Shown here one piece after another: positions 1 to 6,400 of a stretch of DNA of 7,297 nucleotides. This stretch comes from Chitinophagaceae bacterium (GTDB lineage Bacteria; Bacteroidota; Bacteroidia; Chitinophagales; Chitinophagaceae): contig JAJAZO010000446.1 of NCBI GenBank assembly GCA_026785745.1, forward strand, positions 1 to 7,297, written 5' to 3'. A program made the position numbers and the translations under genes. Numbering within the stretch: the stretch's first letter is position 1; each line of letters opens with the position of its first letter. The notes below the pieces were generated by a model. That model was not told the origin of the DNA. It saw only the letters and a program-made list of their open reading frames with translations, and did no database searches.

Positions 1-130
1 AAACTGCCACTCAATAAAAAATATTGTTTCATTTGACTATATAATTAATCAAGCTGTTTAAAATTAATTTTAAACAGCTTGATTAATTATATAGTCAAAT
101 GAAACAATATTTTTTATTGAGTGGCAGTTT
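1..130. repeat. Perfect 130-bp palindrome at the window edge
   Basis: Every base of 1-65 pairs with its partner in 66-130, with no mismatch and no loop; the centre is AAATTAATTT at 61-70. Only 14 of 65 bases per arm are G or C, well below the neighbouring genes. The inner part (about 50-81, arms with AAGCTGTTTA) could fold as a transcription terminator for pbpC, which ends 28 bp away, but no T-run follows it. The 28 bp between the palindrome and the pbpC stop (131-158) are A/T-rich and hold nothing else recognisable. The repeat reaches base 1, so it may extend further left. It may be a real hairpin, a replicon-end or inverted-repeat junction, or a fold-back assembly or amplification artefact. 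The symmetry is certain; its meaning is not. Confidence 0.95.
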
Positions 131-158
131 GACTATTACAATTAACAAAAAAAATATT

Positions 159-2558
159 TTAAAAATTCACATACTTCACCGTAATCTTTATATTCCTGTT
201 CCTTCCTTTATCGTCCGTACAGGAAATTTTTACCGGTCCTTCTTCCGGCACAAAGAATTGTTTTTCCCCGGCATTACTGCTTTTGAAAAACTTATTGTTG
301 ATATACCAATACACTTTGCTTACATCATTCGCAGTTTTACAAATCAACTGTAAAGGTTCTGGGTCTTTTTTATTAATTAAATATTCTGTTCCATTTACCG
401 GGGAAGTAATAGCAGGGGCAGCGCCTTTAAATATCAATTCACAATCAGGATTGTGTGGCGGTATTTTTTGATACACAATTCTGTTTTCTTCAAACCATGA
501 TTGCATATCAGGCTCAACAACTTTATACCATTTCTTTTTATAACCCGTTTCTGGCGCACAGTTTTTGCAATAAGAAATTTTTTCACTGGCATTTATCATT
601 ATTTCCTGCCAGTTGTTGCAAACTTTGGTAGAAGAAATCAGCGGAATGAAATAGTCTGTCACTAAACTGGTGCAATGTTCAGAAGGAGCCAAACCGGTTT
701 CACTGCACACCTGCCTGATGTCACAATCTTTTGGTTGGGTAAACCATTCTTCATCGCTGTCGTAATCAATAGTATTGAAAATTTTAAACAGCAATGGCGT
801 TGCAATATTAGCACCACTTAAATCGGCTGCGCCTACGCCGGAAAAATTACCTGCCCATATTCCAATCGTATAGTTTTTGTTATAGCCAATACTCCAGGCA
901 TCTTTCTTTCCATAACTGGTGCCGGTTTTCCAGGCAATCTTGGGCATACGTTCAGTAGCTGTCCAGTTTAAAGGAAAATCCGGCCTGTTTACTTTTGATA
1001 AAATTTCATTTATCATAAACGTAGCTGCCGGACTCACTACGGTCTTACCGTCCCGGTCTGACTGGCTGGTGCTGACATATACCGGTGCAATATATTTTCC
1101 TTCGTTCGCAAAAGATGAAAACAAACCAGTGAGTTCTTCCAATGTTGTACCGCATCCTCCCAATATCAATGACAAGCCAAGCTTTCGTCTATCCTTTTGT
1201 ATTTGTTTAAAATTACAATTGGATAATTTCTGAATCATTTTTTCATTGCCCAGCATTTTTAATCCTTTCACCGCAGGGATATTTAAAGAATGTTCCAATG
1301 CAGTTTCAACGGTAACGTATCCATTGAATTTTTTATCATAATTCTCCGGTGCATAACCAGCATAATTTACTGATACGTCTGTCATTACAGTTTTAGGAGT
1401 GAGTAAACCTTCGTCAAAGCACATGGCATAAAGTAGTGGCTTCAATGTACTGCCGGGTTGACGTACGGCGTTAGCTCCGTTCACCTGTCCGCCATCTGTA
1501 GTATCATAAAAGTTGGAAGAGCCAACATAGGTAATTACTTTATGCGTTTTATTATCAATTATCACTACCGCTGCATTTTTAATATTTTTCAGTCGCTGTG
1601 TTCTTATATAATCTTCTACTAATTTTTCTGTTTTCAATTGAGTGTTTAAATCAATAGTAGTTTTGATAATATCACCACCCTGTTTTTTTAGCTTGTAAGA
1701 AAGATGCGGAATATAATGCGGCACCGTTTCCCTCGTTGCATTCAGTGGTTCAGCCAATGCATCTTCAATTTCCTTTTGGGTAAACACTTTATCATCTGCA
1801 AATTTATTTAGCCAGCGATTTCTTTCTTTTACGATCAGTTTATTATTTTTCCCCACTACTAAAGAGCCTGGGTTATTAGGAATGATACTCAATGCGGTTA
1901 TCTCTGCCAGCGAAAGATGGTCGGGGTTCTTTTTGAAATACAACAGTGAAGCCGCTTTCACTCCTTCAATATTCCCGCCATAAGGAACGAGGTTCAGATA
2001 TAGCTGCAGAATTTCCTTCTTACTATATTTCAGTTCAAGTTGAAAAGCCCGGAACATTTCCCGGATTTTGCTAAAGATGTTTCTTTTACCCGGCTCCAGT
2101 GCTTTGGCCACCTGCATGGTAATAGTGCTGGCACCGGATGTCCGCCGCATTTTAAACAGGTTATTAAACAATGCCCTTACAACTGCAAACGGATTAACTC
2201 CGGGGTGGGAATAAAAGTGTTTATCCTCTTTCGCAACGATGGTTTTTTGGAGCAGCGGTGAGATTTCATCCAGTTCCGTTTTCATCCGCCATTTCTGGTC
2301 TTTGGTAAGGTAAGAGTTTATTACCACCCCTTTATTGTCAGTGATAATAGTAGAGTAGTCAATCTTATCCCGAAGGGGAAATATCCAGTTTAGCAGGAAG
2401 AATAAAACAATCAACCCGAGAAAGCCAATAGCTAGGCGTTTAAAAAACCGGGTGACACGGTTCCAAACCGTGACACCCGGTTTGTTAAAAGTAGGGATGA
2501 CAGGGTTCGAAACCGTGCCACCCCTAACCGTATTTTGTGACACCTTTAATCTGCTCAT
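159..2558 (-). CDS. pbpC: Penicillin-binding protein 1C (peptidoglycan glycosyltransferase/transpeptidase)
   Basis: This 799-residue class A PBP polymerises lipid II glycan strands and carries a transpeptidase domain, anchored in the inner membrane facing the periplasm. After a cytoplasmic tail (1-41) comes one membrane helix (about 42-60). The GT51 domain shows E111 in EDKHFYSHPG, GASTITMQVAK (142-152) and KKEILQLYLNLVPYGGN (180-196). The transpeptidase shows S370-T-L-K373, S424-L-N426 and K544-T-G-T547, so all catalytic motifs are intact. A cysteine-rich linker (612-667) leads to a C-terminal beta domain of the PBP1C type (about 715-799). Length is normal for PBP1C. The ATG at 2558 is the only sensible start, because no other in-frame ATG or GTG precedes the helix. 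It sits in an ATGA overlap with the upstream transposase stop, so translational coupling is likely. Oddly, residues about 5-37 are encoded largely by REP-like palindromes, giving a tandem GGTVSNPVIPTF / GVTVWNRVTRFF. Confidence 0.95.
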   Translation of the reverse strand: MSRLKVSQNTVRGGTVSNPVIPTFNKPGVTVWNRVTRFFKRLAIGFLGLIVLFFLLNWIFPLRDKIDYSTIITDNKGVVINSYLTKDQKWRMKTELDEISPLLQKTIVAKEDKHFYSHPGVNPFAVVRALFNNLFKMRRTSGASTITMQVAKALEPGKRNIFSKIREMFRAFQLELKYSKKEILQLYLNLVPYGGNIEGVKAASLLYFKKNPDHLSLAEITALSIIPNNPGSLVVGKNNKLIVKERNRWLNKFADDKVFTQKEIEDALAEPLNATRETVPHYIPHLSYKLKKQGGDIIKTTIDLNTQLKTEKLVEDYIRTQRLKNIKNAAVVIIDNKTHKVITYVGSSNFYDTTDGGQVNGANAVRQPGSTLKPLLYAMCFDEGLLTPKTVMTDVSVNYAGYAPENYDKKFNGYVTVETALEHSLNIPAVKGLKMLGNEKMIQKLSNCNFKQIQKDRRKLGLSLILGGCGTTLEELTGLFSSFANEGKYIAPVYVSTSQSDRDGKTVVSPAATFMINEILSKVNRPDFPLNWTATERMPKIAWKTGTSYGKKDAWSIGYNKNYTIGIWAGNFSGVGAADLSGANIATPLLFKIFNTIDYDSDEEWFTQPKDCDIRQVCSETGLAPSEHCTSLVTDYFIPLISSTKVCNNWQEIMINASEKISYCKNCAPETGYKKKWYKVVEPDMQSWFEENRIVYQKIPPHNPDCELIFKGAAPAITSPVNGTEYLINKKDPEPLQLICKTANDVSKVYWYINNKFFKSSNAGEKQFFVPEEGPVKISCTDDKGRNRNIKITVKYVNF
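2445..2483 (+). repeat. REP-like palindrome A, inside the pbpC coding region
   Basis: Arms 2445-2462 and 2466-2483 (18 nt each) pair around the loop CCA, with one A-A mismatch (2455/2473). The core arms GTGACACGGTT and AACCGTGACAC are identical to those of palindromes C and D. The outer 7 bp (AAACCGG/CCGGTTT) are specific to this copy. On the minus strand it encodes PGVTVWNRVTRFF (about residues 27-39 of PBP1C), just before the membrane helix. Strand is given as the orientation in which the arms read GTGACAC. Confidence 0.9.
2486..2497. repeat. 12-bp direct repeat, copy 1 (TAAAAGTAGGGA)
   Basis: An exact second copy lies at 3164-3175, so the pair brackets the transposase gene in a 678-bp unit. 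This copy overlaps the foot of palindrome B. It contains GTAG, the tetranucleotide beside REPs that the E. coli RAYT is known to recognise. A 12-base match somewhere in a window this size is expected by chance about once or twice, so only its position makes it notable. Confidence 0.4.
2492..2526 (+). repeat. Decayed REP-like palindrome B, inside the pbpC coding region
   Basis: Arms 2492-2507 and 2511-2526 pair around loop CGA with three mismatches (2503/2515, 2500/2518, 2497/2521). It aligns with copy A over the core, in the same orientation. Its centre lies exactly 45 bp from that of A, so both are read in the same codon phase and give a recognisable peptide repeat (GGTVSNPVIPTF). It appears to be an older copy under drift. 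Confidence 0.7.
2526..2544 (+). repeat. Possible REP half-site next to copy B
   Basis: AACC followed by GTGACACC would be a REP right arm, here interrupted by seven bases (GTATTTT). It lies within codons 5-11 of pbpC and directly abuts copy B. It is short enough that chance resemblance is possible; the neighbouring A and B copies make a decayed third unit plausible. Confidence 0.3.
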
Positions 2559-3142
2559 AAGAAATTCTTTAATTCATCATCATCAATAACTCTATACGAG
2601 TCCTCATAAAATGTTTTCATATTCAAATCTAAAAGTTGAATAGCCAGTTCTTTATTAGCTAATGTCCCATTTCTCAATCCGCAATAATCTTTGAATGAAG
2701 AATATTCCCAGTCTTCCATTTTGCTTACCATTTTCGCTACCAAAGGATTTTGATGAATATAATGGAAGCAGGTTCGGTCGTAAAGGTTGCTGCCTTTAGA
2801 AATAGGTTTTGCTTTGGTATTCTGCTGAAACAAAGAACCGGTACTATCATTCTGTTTATTAATAGCCTGGGTATAGGAGCTTAAAAGATTTCGGATTCCT
2901 TCAATTAATACATTTCTTTCGCTACCGGCAATTGTTCTTCTTTGTATAGTTCTGTTGTCCGCATTAACAAGGAAATGAAAGTGATTCGGCATCAGGCACC
3001 AGGCCAGTATATCGCAATGAGGCTGAATGTATTTCCTGACTTTTTTGAGGAAGAAAAGATAGTTTTCAGGTTTGAAGAATATTTGCTGTTTGTTGTTACC
3101 CCGGTTATAGATATGATACAACTCATTTTCAAAAAATTGCAT
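2555..3142 (-). CDS. REP-associated tyrosine transposase (RAYT; Y1/HUH, IS200-like)
   Basis: This 195-residue protein belongs to the single-tyrosine HUH nuclease superfamily, which nicks single-stranded DNA at hairpins and forms a 5'-phosphotyrosine link. The HUH metal-binding motif is H54-F-H56 in MPNHFHFLV (51-59). The likely catalytic tyrosine is Y128 in YIHQNP (128-133), placed by recalled alignment with Y115 of the E. coli RAYT (YIYINP). Other family marks are SSYTQAIN (88-95), TGSLFQQ (101-107) and WEYSSFKDY (145-153). Length and motifs look complete, so it may be active. No terminal inverted repeats of a classical insertion sequence are visible; instead REP-like palindromes flank it on both sides, as expected for a RAYT. 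Its TGA stop overlaps the pbpC ATG (ATGA). The start at 3142 lacks a Shine-Dalgarno sequence, which is usual in Bacteroidota. A housekeeping role in REP spread is known for the family; involvement in pbpC expression is inference. Confidence 0.9.
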   Translation of the reverse strand: MQFFENELYHIYNRGNNKQQIFFKPENYLFFLKKVRKYIQPHCDILAWCLMPNHFHFLVNADNRTIQRRTIAGSERNVLIEGIRNLLSSYTQAINKQNDSTGSLFQQNTKAKPISKGSNLYDRTCFHYIHQNPLVAKMVSKMEDWEYSSFKDYCGLRNGTLANKELAIQLLDLNMKTFYEDSYRVIDDDELKNFL

Positions 3143-3163
3143 GATTTACTGTTTGCGGTTGTG

Positions 3164-3175
3164 TAAAAGTAGGGA
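3164..3175. repeat. 12-bp direct repeat, copy 2 (TAAAAGTAGGGA)
   Basis: Exact match to 2486-2497, 22 bp upstream of the transposase start codon. It overlaps the -10-like part of the candidate promoter. HUH transposases do not normally create target duplications, so if it is meaningful it is more likely a shared recognition or leftover repeat flank than a target-site duplication. Confidence 0.4.
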
Positions 3176-3193
3176 GTTGTTTCATCTTGTCAA
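3166..3193 (-). promoter_or_regulatory. Candidate promoter for the transposase-pbpC transcript
   Basis: On the minus strand TTGACA (3193-3188) and TACTTT (3171-3166) are separated by 16 bp. The downstream element reads TACTTTTA, one base from the Bacteroidota -7 motif TAnnTTTG, with a TTG at a suitable distance upstream. Transcription would begin close to the transposase ATG at 3142. Palindrome C ends only seven bases upstream of the -35-like element, so hairpin formation or transposase binding there could affect this promoter. The site is a pattern match only. Confidence 0.3.
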
Positions 3194-3355
3194 GGTACGG
3201 GTACGGGTGACACGGTTCAAAACCGTGACACCCGTACCGGTGCTGCTTAACAAATATTTATCTTCTAAAATTTGCAACTCATATTCCATGTACTGTATCT
3301 TTCCTGTCAAATTCTTTTCTTCTTGTATGGACTCGTCTGACTTGTCCCGCCCCAC
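3182..3355 (-). CDS. Possible small ORF (57 aa), coiled-coil-like, ending in REP-encoded residues
   Basis: No family recognised. The frame opens with GTG at 3355, ten bases after a perfect AAGGAGG, and ends with TGA at 3182-3184; the transposase ATG follows after 39 bp on the same strand. Residues about 4-38 are hydrophilic and helix-prone, with KNLTGKIQYMEYELQILEDK looking like a short coiled coil. The remaining tail is encoded by palindrome C and reads GVTVLNRVTR, nearly identical to the GVTVWNRVTR encoded by palindrome A in pbpC. An in-frame TAA lies just upstream of the ribosome-binding-like sequence, so the frame does not extend further. It could be a genuine small gene, the remains of a longer gene interrupted by the repeats, or fortuitous. 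Protein-like composition and the start context favour one of the first two, but evidence is modest. Confidence 0.35.
   Translation of the reverse strand: MGRDKSDESIQEEKNLTGKIQYMEYELQILEDKYLLSSTGTGVTVLNRVTRTRTLTR
3200..3238 (+). repeat. REP-like palindrome C, upstream of the transposase gene
   Basis: Arms 3200-3217 and 3221-3238 (18 nt each) pair around loop CAA, with a single A-A mismatch (3210/3228) in the same place as in copy A. A 29-bp stretch (3205-3233) matches copy A (2450-2478) except for one loop base. The outer arms GGTACGG/CCGTACC are specific to this copy, and GGTACG is repeated once more just outside (3194-3199). It overlaps the 3' end of the small ORF. Confidence 0.92.
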
Positions 3356-3365
3356 CCGGGATATA

Positions 3366-3372
3366 CCTCCTT
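3366..3372 (-). promoter_or_regulatory. Perfect Shine-Dalgarno-like AAGGAGG
   Basis: The minus strand reads AAGGAGG, ten bases before the GTG at 3355 and immediately after palindrome D. Such strong sites are uncommon in Bacteroidota, where most genes (including the three large ones here) lack them. It is the main reason for choosing the GTG start of the small ORF, although the spacing is slightly long. Confidence 0.35.
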
Positions 3373-3375
3373 AGC

Positions 3376-3420
3376 TTTATGAACTGTGTCACGGTTCATA
3401 ACCGTGTCACAGCTCATAAA
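3376..3420 (-). repeat. REP-like palindrome D, inverted relative to A and C
   Basis: Arms 3376-3396 and 3400-3420 (21 nt each) pair around loop CAT with mismatches T-T (3389/3407) and A-C (3383/3413). On the minus strand its core arms are exactly GTGACACGGTT and AACCGTGACAC, as in A and C, so it is the same element in opposite orientation. Its outer arms (TTTATGAACT / AGCTCATAAA) are unlike those of A or C. C and D form an inverted pair 137 bp apart, the arrangement of a REP doublet (REPIN/BIME). Confidence 0.9.
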
Positions 3421-3490
3421 ACCTAAATTTTTTCATCAAACAAACTTCTTTAACTTCTCATTCATAACCGACCATTTAACCTACACATCT

Positions 3491-6400
3491 ATGCGTATTA
3501 AAGTTTACTTAGTTCCGCTGATTGCAGCAGGGGCTATTTTTTTGTCATCATGTAAAAAGAATGCCGTCACTCTTTCATTTACCAATGCTAAAGGCGAAGT
3601 GCCGCAGCTGGGTAACTTAATTTTCCGTTTCAGCAGTTCGCTGGCCAAAGATTCTATGCTTAACGCATGGGACTCGACGGATTATATTTCTTTCGAACCA
3701 AAAATTGCAGGCAGGTTCCGTTGGCAAAGCCCTGATGAACTGGTGTTCTCTCCATCGCAGCCGCTGAACCCTGCCACCACCTATAAAGCTAAAGTGAAAA
3801 GTGCTGTATTGAAATTCAGTAAATACAATTCCGTAAAGAACGGTGATAAAATTACATTCCACACACCTGACCTTACCTTAGACAATTCACAAATCATCTG
3901 GATTGGCGAAACAAGCACTTCTGCTGTGCCACAGGTAGATTTATTTTTCAATTACCGGATAAACCCGGAAAGTTTGAAAAGTAAACTGAACATTGAAGTA
4001 GAGGGCAAAAAAGCTGACTTCAACATCATAACTATTTCACCTGATAATAAAATATCAGTCCGTATCAATGGACTGAAAGCTGAAGACAAGGACATTGATG
4101 CAAGAGTCAGTATTGAAAAAGGATTAAAACCGGAAAAGGGAAATACTTCTACAGCCGATGCTATTGCTAGTTCACTAACTATTCCTTCGCCTTATGTGCT
4201 GACAATTCAAAATGTAGAATCAGAGCATGATGGCATGGAAGGAGTGATAAAAGTTACCACCAGCCAGCAACTGACGGGTGAAAGCCTGAAATCATTTTTA
4301 AAGTTTGACCCTGATCTTGCTTACACGGTTGAGGCGAACGATTATGGCTTTACTGTACGCAGTGATAAGTTTGATACTGAAAAAAGTTATGCATTGACTG
4401 TTGTGAAAGGTTTACGGGGAAAAATTGGTGGCGTAATGAAAGAAGATTATAACGGTGGTGTTGCTTTCGGAGAGCTGGAATCAGGTATCAGTTTTACCAA
4501 TAGCAAAGCAGTTTACCTTTCTAAAAAGGGGGGCAAGAATATAGAAGTACAGATTACGAATGTGCCGAAAGTGAAATTGATTATCTCAAAGATTTATGAG
4601 AATAACTTATTGCTGGCGCAACGTTATGGCTATACTCCCCAGGAAAAAAGAAGTGGCCCCGATTATGCCAGCTACGATGGTGAATATGATGGAGACTATT
4701 CGGATGAATACGGTGGTGGCGATGCCATGTTGGGTGATGTTATTTATGAAAAAGAAATTGATACCCGTTCATTGCCAAAAAGTGGTGCTGGCAGAATATT
4801 GAATTTCTCGCAGTTTGAAGACAGGCTGCCTGATTTCAAAGGCGTTTATCATATCGTTATCCGTTCTGCGGAAGATTATTGGGTAAAAGACAGCCGTTAT
4901 ATTTCTTTGTCTGACCTGGGACTGATTGCCAAAGAAGGACAGGATAAAATTTATGTGTTTACCAACTCAATAAAATCTGCCAACCCGGTTAATGGAGTGA
5001 ATGTATCTGTTTATTCAACCAACAACCAATTGATTGGTACGGGAGCTACTGATAAAGATGGTGTCGCAACTATTCCTTATAGCAAAAAAGATTTTAGTGG
5101 GTTTAAACCAGCGATGGTGATTGCAAAAACTGCTGATGATTTCAACTATCTGCCTTTTAATAATACAAGGGTAAATACATCAAGGTTTGATGTGGCTGGT
5201 AAAAGAAACAATCCTTCTGGGTTTGATGCATTTGTATATGCAGAAAGAGATGTGTATCGTCCGGGCGAAAAAATTAATTTCTCTGTTATCATTCGGGATG
5301 CTCAATGGAAAAATCCGGGAGATGTGCCATTAAAGATGAAATTCCTGATGCCAAATGGTAAAGAACTGAAATCATTCAGAAAAAGTTTGAATGAAGAAGG
5401 TTCGGTGGAAGGAAGTATGGATATTGCTACGGCTGCTATAACCGGTAGCTATACATTGGAAGTTTATACCTCTACTGATGTGTTGCTTGCTTCAAAGAAT
5501 TTTTCCGTGGAGGAATTTGTGCCTGACCGTATCCGGGTAAATACAAAATTAGATAAGGAATATTTACGTTCTGGTGATGTGGCAAAACTCAATATCAATG
5601 CCATGAATTTTTTCGGCCCACCAGCGGCTAACCGTAAATATGAAACAGAGATTCAGGTGAAACAAAAGTTTTTTTCTTCCAAAAATTTTGAGGGATATGA
5701 TTTCAGCCTGGCTAATCAGAATACTTTCTTCGATAAAGAAGTAAAGGAAGGGACAACGGACGCATCTGGTAATGCCAATATTGAGTACACAGTACCTGCT
5801 ACTTATGCTAACATGGGTGCCTTTCAAACAAGTTTCTATACAACAGTATTTGATGAAACAGGAAGACCAGTAAGCCGAGCCACTACGGTTGATATTTTTA
5901 CACAGGATGTTTTCTTCGGTATAAAACAGGATTGGTTCTATTATTATCCGTTGAATCAGCCGGTGAAGTTTAATCTGGTGGCCGTAAACAAGGACGGTAA
6001 TGCCACCAGCTCAACCGCAAGGGTAGAAGTGATCAAGCATGAGTACAGAACTGTGTTGACCAAAAGCGGAAGTTATTTCCGTTACGAATCACAGAAAGAG
6101 GATAAGCTAATGATTGAACAGCAAATTTCTGTTGGTAATAATACCATTTACAGCTATGTGCCAAGAAGCCCTGGTGATTATGAAGTAAAAGTGTATCGTC
6201 CCGGTGCTAATAATTATGTGAGCCGCAGTTTTTACAGCTATGGAAGTTATGGAGGCAACAATAATTCTTTTGAAGTGAACAACGAAGGAAATATTGAAAT
6301 TGAGATTGACAAGAAATCTTATGCATCCGGAGAAAGTGTCAAAGCTTTATTCAAAACTCCGTTCAGTGGTAAAATGCTGATAACATTGGAAACTGACCAT

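Larger units (their letters stand above)
3143..3490. other. Divergent intergenic region between the transposase and macroglobulin genes
   Basis: This 348-bp stretch holds, from left to right, the candidate minus-strand promoter, palindrome C, the small ORF body, a weak hairpin (TCCCG 3345-3349 with CGGGA 3357-3361), the AAGGAGG, palindrome D, and a 70-bp leader for the macroglobulin gene. In that leader TAAATTTT (3424-3431) is one base from the Bacteroidota -7 motif but has no clear upstream partner, so no promoter is called for the rightward gene. No tRNA or other RNA gene was seen. Confidence 0.6.

Noticed and set aside
50..81. Inner palindrome as a pbpC intrinsic terminator
   Set aside because: The hairpin is AT-rich and is not followed by a T-run on the minus strand, and its reality depends on whether the whole 130-bp palindrome is genuine.
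99..471. Plus-strand ORFs of 84 and 62 codons opposite the end of pbpC
   Set aside because: They lie antisense to a clearly functional gene, one begins inside the artificial-looking palindrome, and neither encodes recognisable protein.
2816..2834. The tyrosine in SSYTQAIN (Y90) of the transposase as the catalytic residue
   Set aside because: Recalled alignment with the E. coli RAYT places the catalytic tyrosine in the YIHQNP motif (Y128), next to the conserved Asn-Pro. Y90 lies too close to the HUH motif.
3372..3420. Second minus-strand mini-ORF starting with an ATG in palindrome D (about 36 codons)
   Set aside because: It consists largely of palindrome sequence, has no ribosome-binding signal and overlaps the better-supported small ORF in another frame.
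2445..3420. CRISPR array from the repeated cores
   Set aside because: The copies are palindromic, irregularly spaced, in both orientations and partly within genes; there are no uniform spacers or cas genes.
3617..3862. Minus-strand ORF opposite the start of the macroglobulin gene
   Set aside because: Shadow frame of a well-supported lipoprotein gene; no start context or protein-like motifs.
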